A stretch of DNA of 64,000 nt from Planococcus versutus (GCF_001186155.3 NZ_CP016540.2:248001-312000), one strand, 5' to 3'; counted from the stretch's first letter, positions 24,476 to 33,335 are shown. A program made the numbers and translations. Notes: generated from the sequence alone by a model not told the origin.

Positions 24476-25048
24476 TCACCTCATTCTACTATTGATTAAC
24501 TCGCTCGACTCGCTCCAATGACGAACGCGTGGAAGATTTAAATTACGGTTGTACGATTGATCTTTAACAATCACTTTCACTGATTCACCTAGTAACGTAT
24601 TTAGAACAGCCGGCTTGTCATCAAAATAATAATCTAGTTGCAAGTTATTGATAATGTCGACTTTTTCTGAGTCTTTCATGCCACAGAAAAAATTCTCTCT
24701 TACGATAGGAAAGCCTTGTTGAATCATCCAACTGAAGGTTTTTTCCGTGTATTCCGATGGGCGTGACGTTATATAGTAGATTTCATGGCCTTCCGACTGA
24801 AGATGACGTAACAAGTCGAGTGCTCCAGGGTACACTGGACAGTCTGTGAAATACAGAAACGTTAACGAACGATTCCACATGTTCTTGCCTTCTTCGTTGG
24901 TCAATCCAAAAGCTTCATGAATTTCTACGCGTGTCAAAGCGTGAAAAATTGCGATGTCTACGTGTTGTTCTAATTGCTTTTGATAATAATGAAAAGCGTA
25001 CTCGCGCAAATTAATCAAAGTATCGTCTATATCAAAGCCGAACTTCAT
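24476..25048 (-). CDS. HAD-superfamily 5'-nucleotidase-like phosphatase (NT5C/YqfW-like)
   Basis: This 190-aa protein has HAD motif I FDIDDTL (nucleophile Asp), motif II in YYITSRPSEYT, a lysine in the KDSEKVDI region, and motif IV YFDDKPAVL. The pattern resembles the 5'(3')-deoxyribonucleotidase/YqfW group. Its start overlaps the end of ribD by 4 bases, so it is translated from the riboflavin operon. That makes it a candidate for the otherwise missing phosphatase acting on 5-amino-6-(5-phosphoribitylamino)uracil. This is inference; nucleotide cleanup is the alternative. Confidence 0.82.
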   Translation of the reverse strand: MKFGFDIDDTLINLREYAFHYYQKQLEQHVDIAIFHALTRVEIHEAFGLTNEEGKNMWNRSLTFLYFTDCPVYPGALDLLRHLQSEGHEIYYITSRPSEYTEKTFSWMIQQGFPIVRENFFCGMKDSEKVDIINNLQLDYYFDDKPAVLNTLLGESVKVIVKDQSYNRNLNLPRVRHWSESSELINSRMR

Positions 25049-26148
25049 ACGTTATTGCCTCGCTTTTGAGGATAGCCTGTAAATTTAAAATCTTGACCCA
25101 CTTTGCTAAATTCTCCGTCGCGAAGGTCAATGGCGTCTTTCATCCATTCTATACCCATTCCTTCAATAAAAGTCGGAGCCGTTTTGCCACCCACAATTTT
25201 AGGAGCAAAGTAAAACACCACTTTATCAATCAAGTCGTTTTCTAGGAACGCGGCATTGATTGTGCCGCCTCCTTCGATAAAGAGCGAAGAAATCCCTTTT
25301 TCACCCAGTGTGCGCACAACGTCTACTACGTCTACTTGTGTTTCATGACTGGTTTCAAAGACAGAAACGCCCAAATCTTCTAGTGCTTGTCGTTTGGCAA
25401 AATTCTGGTTTTTGCTTGTGAAAATCCAAGTGTCGACGAGACCATCCGTAACAAGCTTGGATTCAAGCGGTATCCGCAAAGTAGAATCGAGAACAATACG
25501 AAGTGGATTGCGACCGGTTGAAACACGAGCGGTCAATTCAGGATCATCTTCTATAACAGTTCCAACACCTACGAGTATTGCCATGTGCTGACTGCGTAGT
25601 AAGTGAGCATCGAGTCGCGCTTCAGTTGCGGTGATCCATTTACTATCGAGCGTATGTGTAGCAATTTTGCCATCTAGTGTAGATGCTGCTTTTAATGTGA
25701 CAAAAGGTGTTTTTTCCACGATAAATTTATTGAAAACTTCATTCATCTTTCGTGATTCATCTTCGCGTACTCCAACAAGTACATCAATACCAGCTTCTCG
25801 CAACATGTTAACACCATTTCCTGAAACAATCGGATTGGGATCTAGCGTCGCTATAATGACTTTTTGTATGCCTGCATCAATAATGGCTTGCGCACAAGGA
25901 CCGGTTCGGCCGATATGGGAACAAGGCTCTAGAGTCACATAAATTGTTGCGCCGTGACTCATGTCTCCAGCCATTTGAAGTGCATGAATTTCTGCATGCG
26001 GTTCACCAGCTTTTAAGTGAGTTCCAATTCCAACAATTCGGTGATCCTTGACAATCACGGAGCCCACAAGTGGGTTAGGATCAGTTTGCCCTTTTAAGGC
26101 TTGTGCATTTGAGAGTGCGAGGTCCATATAAAATTCATGGTTTGACAT
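25045..26148 (-). CDS. ribD: Riboflavin biosynthesis deaminase/reductase
   Basis: This is a 367-aa bifunctional enzyme. The N-terminal cytidine-deaminase-like domain has the zinc motifs GEPHAEIHAL and EPCSHIGRTGPCAQAI. The C-terminal reductase domain (from about residue 150) has TLKAASTLDGKIATHT and SLFIEGGGTINAAFLEN. It performs the second and third steps from GTP to lumazine precursor. It overlaps ribA upstream by 14 bases and the HAD phosphatase gene downstream by 4. ribE and ribH are absent from the window. Confidence 0.94.
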   Translation of the reverse strand: MSNHEFYMDLALSNAQALKGQTDPNPLVGSVIVKDHRIVGIGTHLKAGEPHAEIHALQMAGDMSHGATIYVTLEPCSHIGRTGPCAQAIIDAGIQKVIIATLDPNPIVSGNGVNMLREAGIDVLVGVREDESRKMNEVFNKFIVEKTPFVTLKAASTLDGKIATHTLDSKWITATEARLDAHLLRSQHMAILVGVGTVIEDDPELTARVSTGRNPLRIVLDSTLRIPLESKLVTDGLVDTWIFTSKNQNFAKRQALEDLGVSVFETSHETQVDVVDVVRTLGEKGISSLFIEGGGTINAAFLENDLIDKVVFYFAPKIVGGKTAPTFIEGMGIEWMKDAIDLRDGEFSKVGQDFKFTGYPQKRGNNV

Positions 26149-26896
26149 GTAAAGCTTCCTCCACGTCTCTCAAATGTCCAGAGCGTTCAATTTTCGTTTG
26201 CAGATAATTCGTGTTAAATTCAGATTCATCTCCCCAAAGAGACGTTCTCGAGGCGATTTGAAGTCCAGCTTTTTCGATGGCTTCTACTTTTTTTGGATTA
26301 TTCGTCATCAAAGTTACTGGGCTTGTCCGCAATGTTTTCAAAATAGCGATAGCGCCTCCATAATTTCTAGAATCGTCTACGTAGCCTAGCTTTTCATTGG
26401 CTTCGACCGTATCGTATCCATTTTCTTGTAACAGATAAGCCATAGCTTTACTAAAAAGACCGATACCGCGACCTTCGTGGTTTGCTAAATAAAACAAGGC
26501 GCCACTCCCATGGTCTGTAATTCGCTTCATCGATTGTTTTAGTTGATAGCCACAATCACAACGTTTGCTACCAAAAATATCACCAGTATGACATATTGAG
26601 TGCATACGGACTAATGTCTCTGCATCATTTTTGAAATCTCCATAAACAAGAACGCTCGATTGTTGATATTCAGCGAGATTTGCTGAGTTCAGTTTTTTTA
26701 TAATACTTTCGTAATCCGTTGTAATTTCATCAAGTGTTAACCAGCAATACCAGTTGAACACAAACGTTTCTTCATATAAATTGACAGGTAGTCGAATAGG
26801 GCCCACTAAATAAATGGCACCTTCTTCAGTCTGGATCATTTGAATTTTTTCTTTTAGTATCGCAAAGACTTGAGGGTCTAGCTTCACATCTGCCAT
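26135..26896 (-). CDS. ribA: GTP cyclohydrolase II
   Basis: This 253-aa standalone GTP cyclohydrolase II lacks the RibB (DHBP synthase) half found fused in B. subtilis RibBA. Zinc-binding cysteines lie in HTGDIFGSKRCDCGYQL, the GTP-binding segment is YLANHEGRGIGL, and MTNNPKKVEAIEKAGL is the conserved C-terminal motif. It opens the GTP ring as the first riboflavin step. AAGGGGATG precedes the ATG. No FMN riboswitch is present upstream; a Fur box lies 79 bases before the start codon. Confidence 0.9.
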   Translation of the reverse strand: MADVKLDPQVFAILKEKIQMIQTEEGAIYLVGPIRLPVNLYEETFVFNWYCWLTLDEITTDYESIIKKLNSANLAEYQQSSVLVYGDFKNDAETLVRMHSICHTGDIFGSKRCDCGYQLKQSMKRITDHGSGALFYLANHEGRGIGLFSKAMAYLLQENGYDTVEANEKLGYVDDSRNYGGAIAILKTLRTSPVTLMTNNPKKVEAIEKAGLQIASRTSLWGDESEFNTNYLQTKIERSGHLRDVEEALHVKP

Positions 26897-26974
26897 TTCT
26901 ACATCCCCTTACATAAAACTTATACAATATAGCGTACTACAATATGTTCTAAAAAGTTGTTTTTATGCATCAAA

Positions 26975-26989
26975 CGATAATTATTATCA
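26975..26989. promoter_or_regulatory. Fur box between ribA and ferritin genes
   Basis: CGATAATTATTATCA matches the 7-1-7 Fur consensus TGATAATNATTATCA at 14 of 15 positions, counting the free central base. It lies in the divergent spacer, 79 bases from ribA and about 70 bases upstream of the ferritin -35 box. Confidence 0.75.
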
Positions 26990-27013
26990 TTAAGAAAAGT
27001 TTAAAAACCATTT

Positions 27014-27034
27014 TAATTGATATCTTTTATCAAT
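27014..27034. repeat. Inverted repeat in the ribA-ferritin spacer
   Basis: AATTGATA and TATCAATT form a perfect 8-bp inverted repeat around TCTTT. It abuts the PerR-like box and may be a second regulator site. Confidence 0.6.
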
Positions 27035-27048
27035 TATAATTATTATTC
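27034..27048 (+). promoter_or_regulatory. PerR-like box upstream of ferritin
   Basis: TTATAATTATTATTC matches the PerR consensus TTATAATNATTATAA at 13 of 15 positions. It ends 9 bases before the -35 box of the ferritin promoter. Confidence 0.6.
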
Positions 27049-27057
27049 TCACTTGAT

Positions 27058-27086
27058 TTGATTATACGAAAGAGCTATGGTATATT
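27058..27086 (+). promoter_or_regulatory. Ferritin promoter
   Basis: TTGATT (27058-27063), a 17-base spacer and TATATT (27081-27086), 45 bases before the ferritin ATG. Confidence 0.7.
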
Positions 27087-27130
27087 AACTACATTATAAT
27101 AATTCTAAATAAGAAATAGGAGGAATAAAC

Positions 27131-27628
27131 ATGTTACCAGAAAAATTAACAAATGCACTGAACGACCAATTTAATAACGAACTACAGGCAGCACACGCTT
27201 ATACCGCAATGGCTGCGTACTTTTCAAAAAAAGGGTATCATGGTTTTGCTAACTTCTATTTAATCCAATCAAAAGAAGAGCACTTTCATGCGATGAAATT
27301 TTATCAATATTTAGTAACGATGGATGAAACACCTGTTTTGCAAGCGTTGACTGAGCCCAAAAATCACTTTGTGAGTGCATTAGACGTTCTTGAAAACTCA
27401 TTGTCTCAAGAAAAAAGTGTAACAAGTAATATTTATGCGTTGGTGACGTTGGCTGCCGAATTACAAGAGCATGCGACTTTATCTTTTCTAGATTGGTTTA
27501 TTGAAGAACAAATGGAAGAAGAAAAATCATTCCGTGATATTATCGCGAGAGTTAAAGCGGTTGAAGAAGGCGGAGAATACTTTTTGAAAATGGACGATGA
27601 GTTTGCACAACGTAAACTGGAAGAGTAA
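27131..27628 (+). CDS. ftnA: Ferritin (iron storage)
   Basis: This 165-aa four-helix bundle has the ferroxidase ligands Glu (NELQAAHAYTAMAAYF, E near 17), the ESKEEHFHAMKFYQYL-like segment here as QSKEEHFHAM, Glu in AAELQEHATLSFLDWFIEEQMEEEKSF, and Gln/Glu near the end. Length fits bacterial FtnA. It oxidises and stores iron as a 24-mer in the cytosol. AGGAGG precedes the ATG. The Fur and PerR-like boxes upstream, and FetAB downstream, make this an iron and peroxide homeostasis locus. Confidence 0.93.
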   Translation: MLPEKLTNALNDQFNNELQAAHAYTAMAAYFSKKGYHGFANFYLIQSKEEHFHAMKFYQYLVTMDETPVLQALTEPKNHFVSALDVLENSLSQEKSVTSNIYALVTLAAELQEHATLSFLDWFIEEQMEEEKSFRDIIARVKAVEEGGEYFLKMDDEFAQRKLEE

Positions 27629-27637
27629 TAGAACGCA

Positions 27638-27670
27638 ACAGCACACTGCGTTAAGTGTGCTGTTTTTTTG
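27638..27670 (+). terminator. Terminator between ferritin and fetA
   Basis: ACAGCACACT pairs with AGTGTGCTGT, followed by TTTTTTT. Some readthrough into fetA is possible since fetA starts 21 bases on. Confidence 0.85.
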
Positions 27671-27690
27671 TCTGAAAGGAAGTGACATCG

Positions 27691-28422
27691 TTGTCTACAA
27701 GTTATAAACCAGCCATTCATTTCAATGCTGTGGATTTTTCTTACGGAAAAACGACCATTTTGAAAGATATTACTGGTTCTTTTCCGAAAGGAAAAATCAC
27801 AACTTTAGTAGGACCATCAGGAGCAGGTAAGACTACACTATTAAAATTGTGCAATGGACTATTATCAGCTCAAACGGGAGAAGTTTATATTAAAGATCAG
27901 CCTATCGAAAGCTACGGCCCGGTCGAATTGCGTCGGTTAGTTGGCATCGCACTTCAAAGTGCACCGATGGTTACGGGCACTGTCTACGAAAATTTAAATT
28001 TGCCGTTGGATCTTCAAGGAAAGTCTTTGTCGAAAGCGGAAGCATACGAATTATTAGAAGATGTTGGATTAGAAGAAGAGCTACTTGAGCGAAAAGTAAA
28101 GGATTTGTCTGGTGGACAGCGCCAAAAGGTTTCAATTGCTAGAACATTGGTCAATAAACCAGAAATTCTGTTGCTGGATGAAATTACTTCTTCGCTAGAT
28201 CGTACTTCTTTGAGAGAAATTGAAGAATTGATTGTTAAAATCAATCGACAATATGACGTCACGATTATTTGGATTACTCATAATTTACAACAAGCAGTTG
28301 AAATTGGTGATTATACATGGGTCATGATGGATGGCGAAGTGGTCGAAACAGGTGAAAGTGAGTTGCTTAATGACCCGGTAAACGATAAAGTCAAACGGTT
28401 TGTTAGAGGTGAGGCAGAGTGA
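27691..28422 (+). CDS. fetA: ABC transporter ATP-binding protein FetA (iron export)
   Basis: This is 243 aa from the TTG at 27691, with AAGGAAG about 9 bases upstream; a GTG at 27682 is too close to that site. It carries Walker A GPSGAGKTT, a Q-loop (GIALQSAP), signature LSGGQRQKVS, and Walker B ILLLDEITSSLD, then H-loop WITHN. It pairs with the UPF0014/FetB membrane protein, overlapping it by 4 bases. FetAB exports iron and raises resistance to peroxide in E. coli. Location beside ferritin supports that role here. Confidence 0.88.
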   Translation: MSTSYKPAIHFNAVDFSYGKTTILKDITGSFPKGKITTLVGPSGAGKTTLLKLCNGLLSAQTGEVYIKDQPIESYGPVELRRLVGIALQSAPMVTGTVYENLNLPLDLQGKSLSKAEAYELLEDVGLEEELLERKVKDLSGGQRQKVSIARTLVNKPEILLLDEITSSLDRTSLREIEELIVKINRQYDVTIIWITHNLQQAVEIGDYTWVMMDGEVVETGESELLNDPVNDKVKRFVRGEAE

Positions 28423-29177
28423 GTTACTTAACATTATCGATTACGCTAATTTTTGTCTTGATTCCTCTGTTATTATCCAAGACTTTAAAGTTGGGGCTAG
28501 AGAAAGATACCATTATCGCAACACTACGCTCAATTGTTCAATTATTAGCAGTCGGCTACGTACTGAAATTCGTGTTTGACTCAGACAGTTTAATTTATAT
28601 TTTTATGATGGTAGGTTTAATGGTGGTAGCCGCTACTCATAATGCACAGAAAAAAGGAGCAGCGATCCAAGGTATTACAACCAAAGTGGCTGTTACGTTA
28701 ATTTCTGTAGAAGTGCTCACACAAGGAATATTGCTTGGCTTTAATATTACACCAGCTACCGCACAGTACATTATTCCAATTAGTGGAATGGTCATCGGAA
28801 ATTCGATGGTGCTATCAATTTTGTTTCTTAATCGGTTTACTGCAGAAGTAGAATCGAATCAAGATCAAACCGAGTTAATTTTATCGCTCGGTGGAACGCC
28901 TAAACAAGCCATTCACCGTCAATTGATCACATCTATCAAAGCCAGTATGATTCCAACAATTGAAAGCCAAAAAACCGTTGGGCTTGTTCAACTTCCAGGA
29001 ATGATGAGTGGTCAAATTATCGCTGGAGCCGATCCCATACAAGCAGTTCAATTTCAGTTGCTTATTATGTTCCTTCTCTTAACAACTGCTGCTGTAACGA
29101 GTGTTATGCTCGGATTCTTGTCATATCCAACTTTGTTCAATCAACGCATGCAATTAATGACAACAGATACTAAGTAA
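28419..29177 (+). CDS. fetB: Iron export permease FetB (UPF0014)
   Basis: This 252-aa protein starts at a GTG overlapping the fetA stop (GTGA). It has about seven membrane segments. The UPF0014 signature is present: AATHNAQKKG, IIPISGMVIGNSMVLSILFLNRF, ILSLGGTPKQAI and IPTIESQKTVGLVQLPGMMSGQIIAGADP. It forms the membrane half of the FetAB exporter. A terminator follows directly. Confidence 0.92.
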   Translation: MSYLTLSITLIFVLIPLLLSKTLKLGLEKDTIIATLRSIVQLLAVGYVLKFVFDSDSLIYIFMMVGLMVVAATHNAQKKGAAIQGITTKVAVTLISVEVLTQGILLGFNITPATAQYIIPISGMVIGNSMVLSILFLNRFTAEVESNQDQTELILSLGGTPKQAIHRQLITSIKASMIPTIESQKTVGLVQLPGMMSGQIIAGADPIQAVQFQLLIMFLLLTTAAVTSVMLGFLSYPTLFNQRMQLMTTDTK

Positions 29178-29218
29178 CAAAAAAGCTCAATTCGAGAAAT
29201 TCGAATTGAGCTTTTTTC
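29178..29218. terminator. Bidirectional terminator after fetB
   Basis: AAAAAGCTCAATTCGA pairs with TCGAATTGAGCTTTTTT around GAAAT, between convergent genes. Confidence 0.9.
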
Positions 29219-29234
29219 TATTATAACGATCCTT

Positions 29235-30296
29235 TCATCTAGGATAAAATGTATCAATTTCAAATGTTCCTGAACCTGTTAGGGTTTCGACTAGCTTTGA
29301 ACCAAAAAGACCAGCGGGTGTATAGTATCCACCTTCGATTTTTTGGTTGAGAAGACGTTTGACAATTTCTAAGGAGCCGTAAATTGTCAAATCGTAAACA
29401 TTTGCTGTTTGGATGCGAGCTACTTTAATAACGCCTTTTTCATTGATTGCTTCTCCCCAAATATAAGCAGGAGTGTTCGCACGAAATTCGCTATCAGGAC
29501 CTTTAACTCGTTGTTCAACTTGTTTCTGTAATTGAGTTTTTACCCAATTTGATGAAAGTAAAAGACCGAGTGTGCCCATCAAACGTGCACTTTGTCTTTT
29601 TGATTTACTCATGGGAATCCAAGTTGAGATGGTTGGGATACCAGTTGTATAGAATGCGGTAGACACATCACCCCAAGGGATTCCCATAGCGGAACATGTG
29701 CCTCGACCGAAATCAACGGATCGGCGTTGACTTCCAAGAGCAACAGGTTTTAGAACACGATCTTTTCGCTGCATACTCCCTGAGCCCATCCCTTGAATCA
29801 TCGTTTTAAAAGTACCTGGCGAAATCCCTGAATCAGAATCGAATCCTAATGATAATTCAATTGCATCAGGTAATTCTTCTTTTAGTTTTAAAGCAGTGCA
29901 GTCTGTTGGTATAACATCAAAACCCACTCCTGGACATAGAATAATATCTTGCTCTACTGCTTGTTTATGTTGAGTGTGTGCGTGTTCAAAGACAGAAATT
30001 TCTCCAGTGATATCCAAGTAATGGGCCTTTGCTGCTAAACAAGCTTGAATCATCGGTTTGCTTGTCAGATTAAAAGGACCTGCGCAGTGAAGAACTAAGT
30101 GAATATTTTCTAATTTTTCTGCATTGGCTTCATCTAACGTAAACACTTGGAATTCTAGCGATAGCTCTTTAGCTAAAAGTCGAAGTTTATCAGCATTACG
30201 TCCTCCGAGTATAGGGGACATGCCTCGACTGACAGCTTCTCGAGCAATTAATTTGCCTGTATAACCAGTAGCTCCATAAATCATCCATTTCCTCAT
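29235..30296 (-). CDS. Saccharopine dehydrogenase-like NAD(P)-binding oxidoreductase
   Basis: This 353-aa protein begins with the Rossmann motif YGATGYTGKLIAREA and LGGRN, then HCAGPF and YLDITGE, the pattern of the saccharopine dehydrogenase NADP-binding family that includes trans-acting enoyl reductases. A CPGVGFDVIPTDC segment follows. Such proteins reduce or oxidise unknown lipid or ketide substrates. It is cytosolic and monocistronic. The precise reaction cannot be inferred. Confidence 0.82.
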   Translation of the reverse strand: MRKWMIYGATGYTGKLIAREAVSRGMSPILGGRNADKLRLLAKELSLEFQVFTLDEANAEKLENIHLVLHCAGPFNLTSKPMIQACLAAKAHYLDITGEISVFEHAHTQHKQAVEQDIILCPGVGFDVIPTDCTALKLKEELPDAIELSLGFDSDSGISPGTFKTMIQGMGSGSMQRKDRVLKPVALGSQRRSVDFGRGTCSAMGIPWGDVSTAFYTTGIPTISTWIPMSKSKRQSARLMGTLGLLLSSNWVKTQLQKQVEQRVKGPDSEFRANTPAYIWGEAINEKGVIKVARIQTANVYDLTIYGSLEIVKRLLNQKIEGGYYTPAGLFGSKLVETLTGSGTFEIDTFYPR

Positions 30297-30476
30297 TTTA
30301 TCTACTCCTCACTTTTACGCTATTTTACGCTATTGTCTAACATTACCGAAACTCTTTGTTTTATGAAAAGAGTGATTGAATTTTTAAATTGACGAAATTT
30401 ATAAAAAAATAAAGGATTCAAGTAAAATGCAACGAATTAGAAAGAAATAAGTCGGAAATTGAGGAGAGTGAACAAC

Positions 30477-31478
30477 ATGGCAGAACTAAATTTAATTCCT
30501 TACCGTGTAGAAGAAATTACAGAAAAAGCACCTCAGATTCCAAAAGGCGTGCGAATGATTCAAGCACCTGAAGTATGGGAAACAGCAGACAGAGGAAAAG
30601 GGAATATAATTGCTATCTTAGACACAGGATGTCAGCCAGATCATCCTGATTTAAAAGATCGGATTATTGACGGGAAAAATTTCACGCCTGATTTTAACGG
30701 AGACGCCACCAATTTTGATGATAATAATGGCCATGGCACACATGTCGCAGGGACAGTCGCTGCTTCTTATCGAGATGGCGGTATCGCTGGCGTTGCACCA
30801 GAAGCGCGCTTACTTATTTTGAAAGTGTTAGCGGGTAAAGGCGGCGGAGAATACCAAGGCATCATTGACGGTATTCAGTTTGCGATTGATTGGAGAGGAC
30901 CTAACGGAGAAGCTGTAAGTGTCATTTCCATGTCGCTAGGGGGACCGGAAGATGTAGAAGAATTGCATGAAGTGATTAAACGCGCTGTAGGAGCTGGCAT
31001 TCCAGTTGTTTGTGCAGCAGGTAATGAAGGGGATGATGTGCATGACACTAACGAATTTGCATACCCTGGGGCTTATGGAGAAGTCATTCAAGTGGGTGCA
31101 ATAAATTTTGATCGCCGAATTGCGAATTTTAGTAATACGAACGATGAAATCGATTTAGTCGCTCCAGGCGTTGATATTTATTCAACGTATCCAGGAGGGA
31201 AATACGCCAGTTTGTCGGGAACTTCCATGGCGACCCCTCACGTTTCAGGAGCTTTGGCATTAATTAAAAATATTGCAGAAAAAGAATTTGCTCGCGAAAT
31301 GACAGAAGCTGAATTATATGCTCAGTTGGTACGGCGTACAATGCCGCTTGGTTATCCAAAAACCGCAGAAGGCAATGGCTTGTTGGCATTGGATATGTTG
31401 AACAAAATCGAGCAGTTGTTTAAAGTAATTAATCAGTCTTATAATACAGATGAAAAGCAACCTATCAGGAAATTTTAG
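30477..31478 (+). CDS. ispA: Intracellular subtilisin-like serine protease
   Basis: This is 333 aa from the ATG at 30477, with GAGGAGAGTG upstream; the in-frame TTG at 30459 lies before this site. There is no signal peptide. The N-terminal LIPYRVEEI (residues 5-13) is the LIPY motif of the short inhibitory propeptide unique to intracellular subtilisins. The catalytic triad is in AILDTGCQ (Asp), NNGHGTHVAG (His) and SGTSMATPH (Ser), with AAGNEG as the oxyanion segment. It degrades cytosolic proteins after self-activation, usually in late growth. A weak terminator follows at 31488. Confidence 0.93.
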   Translation: MAELNLIPYRVEEITEKAPQIPKGVRMIQAPEVWETADRGKGNIIAILDTGCQPDHPDLKDRIIDGKNFTPDFNGDATNFDDNNGHGTHVAGTVAASYRDGGIAGVAPEARLLILKVLAGKGGGEYQGIIDGIQFAIDWRGPNGEAVSVISMSLGGPEDVEELHEVIKRAVGAGIPVVCAAGNEGDDVHDTNEFAYPGAYGEVIQVGAINFDRRIANFSNTNDEIDLVAPGVDIYSTYPGGKYASLSGTSMATPHVSGALALIKNIAEKEFAREMTEAELYAQLVRRTMPLGYPKTAEGNGLLALDMLNKIEQLFKVINQSYNTDEKQPIRKF

Positions 31479-31487
31479 TAAATTGAG

Positions 31488-31520
31488 CCGTCCTTGTAGA
31501 AACCTAGAGGATGGTTTTTA
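31488..31520 (+). terminator. Weak terminator after ispA
   Basis: CCGTCCT pairs with AGGATGG with one G-T pair, around an 11-base loop and a T-rich tail. Confidence 0.6.
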
Positions 31521-31558
31521 ATTTTTAAAAATATATATAGAAAATTTTGAATATTAAT

Positions 31559-31587
31559 TTGATAATGTGCATTAAAATGCGTATAAT
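31559..31587 (+). promoter_or_regulatory. Promoter of the peptide-binding lipoprotein gene
   Basis: TTGATA (31559-31564), a 17-base spacer and a perfect TATAAT (31582-31587), about 90 bases before the start codon. Confidence 0.75.
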
Positions 31588-31677
31588 AAATTTATCTTCT
31601 TATTGTCTATAGATATACGGATATGACTTCCGTTATGTAGATGAAAAGTATTGAATAATAGACTAGGAGGAAAACGA

Positions 31678-33318
31678 ATGAAGAAAAAACACTGTTATCT
31701 ATTTTATCTCATCATCATCTTAAGTATCGTATTGTCAGCTTGTTCTGGAAGTGACGAAACCACAAGCAGTAAAGATAACAACAAAGATATGACAGAAGAA
31801 GACAAGCAAGGTGGCACATTGATTTATGGTCGCGGGGCAGATTCGGTTGGGTTAGATCCTATTAATGTCACAGATGGCGAATCGATTCGTGTGACTCATA
31901 ATGTTTTTGAGACTTTATTAGAGTACGATGATGACTTGGAGCTACAACCAAAACTAGCAACTGAATATAGCTCGAGCGAAGACGGTTTGACGTGGACTTT
32001 CCAATTGCGTGAAGGCGTTAAATTCCATGATGGAACTGATTTTAATGCGGACGCTGTCGTCTTTAACTTTGAGCGATGGATGGATCCAGAAAACGAATTT
32101 CATCAAGGAGACTTTCCTTATTATCCGTTTCTCTATGGCGGATTTAAAGGCGATGAAAATCATTTGATTGAATCTGTTAAAGCGACAGGTGATCATGAAC
32201 TTGAGATTGTGTTGAAACGTAAAACTGCACCATTTTTGAGCTATTTAGCAATTTCAATGTTTGGGATTGCAAGTCCTGCTGCTATTGAAGAATATGGTGC
32301 AGAATTGTCTGAGCATCCGGTTGGAACAGGACCATTTATGTTTGAAGAATGGAGCCGTAACAGTACAATTACTTTAGTGAAAAATCCACAGTATTGGATG
32401 GATGGAAAGCCTTATCTCGATAAGCTAATTTATCAAGTAATTCCTGAAAATGCAGCAAGATTGAATGCCTTGCAAACAGGAGAAATTGATGTGTTAGATG
32501 GAATGAATGCTGGAGATACAGACGTTGTTGAAGAAACAGAAGGACTAGAGCTACAGAAGCGTCCGAGTTTTAACATTGGGTATATGGCTTTCAATATGGA
32601 GAAAGAACCATTTGATGATCCGTTAGTTCGGAAAGCAATCAACTTAGCGATCAATAAAGAAGAAATTGTCGAAGCTTTTTACAATGGTATGGCAGACCCG
32701 GCAACAAGCCCATTGCCTCCGTCATTGTGGAGTCACGACGAAACTTTAAAGAAATATGATTACAATATTGAAGAAGCAAAAAAACTATTAGCTGAAGCTG
32801 GCTTTGAAAATGGTTTTGAGACAGAACTATACACAATGAGCAATCCGCGTCCGTATTTGCCAGAGCCGATGAAGATTGCTGAAGCGATTCAATCGGATTT
32901 ATCCGAAGTGGGCATTACAGCAGAAATCGTTTCGATGGAATGGGCAACGTATCTTGAAGATACGAAAAACGGAAAACACAGTATGGCGATGTATGGCTGG
33001 ACGGGTGTGATGGCGGATCCAGATAACTTCTTGTATCCAAACTTAAGTAAAACAAATGCAGAAGTCCCTGCACAAAATATTGCTTTCTATAAGAGTGACG
33101 AATTTACTTCTTTGATTACGGAAGCACGTGAAACGATTGATCAAGACAAACGAACTGAACTTTACAAGAAAGCACAACAACTATTCCAAGAAGACGCACC
33201 GTGGGTAATGTTGGCTTATACAACGCCACCACTTGCACAAAGTGATTACGTAGAAGACTATAAACCGCATCCGATGAGCAATGATTTAATGACGGATGTA
33301 TATTTATCAAACCAATAA
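31678..33318 (+). CDS. ABC transporter substrate-binding lipoprotein (peptide/nickel family, DppA/OppA type)
   Basis: This is 546 aa from the ATG at 31678, which has AGGAGG upstream; an earlier TTG lacks one. The lipobox is VLSACS, then a Ser/Asp-rich linker. The SBP family 5 signature is LATEYSSSEDGLTWTFQLREGVKFHDG, and VGTGPFMFEEW and VRKAINLAINKEEIVEAFYNGMA follow. It captures peptides or similar ligands at the cell surface. No permease or ATPase gene follows; instead an M42 aminopeptidase does, pointing to peptides as ligand and a permease encoded elsewhere. Confidence 0.9.
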   Translation: MKKKHCYLFYLIIILSIVLSACSGSDETTSSKDNNKDMTEEDKQGGTLIYGRGADSVGLDPINVTDGESIRVTHNVFETLLEYDDDLELQPKLATEYSSSEDGLTWTFQLREGVKFHDGTDFNADAVVFNFERWMDPENEFHQGDFPYYPFLYGGFKGDENHLIESVKATGDHELEIVLKRKTAPFLSYLAISMFGIASPAAIEEYGAELSEHPVGTGPFMFEEWSRNSTITLVKNPQYWMDGKPYLDKLIYQVIPENAARLNALQTGEIDVLDGMNAGDTDVVEETEGLELQKRPSFNIGYMAFNMEKEPFDDPLVRKAINLAINKEEIVEAFYNGMADPATSPLPPSLWSHDETLKKYDYNIEEAKKLLAEAGFENGFETELYTMSNPRPYLPEPMKIAEAIQSDLSEVGITAEIVSMEWATYLEDTKNGKHSMAMYGWTGVMADPDNFLYPNLSKTNAEVPAQNIAFYKSDEFTSLITEARETIDQDKRTELYKKAQQLFQEDAPWVMLAYTTPPLAQSDYVEDYKPHPMSNDLMTDVYLSNQ

Positions 33319-33335
33319 TTTGAGGTGGATAGACT

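Noticed and set aside
24260..24499. Open frames on both strands across the G+C-rich block
   Set aside because: They arise from the repeat element; there is no ribosome binding site and the translation is not protein-like.
26897..27130. FMN riboswitch upstream of ribA
   Set aside because: None of the conserved RFN segments is visible in the 234-base spacer.
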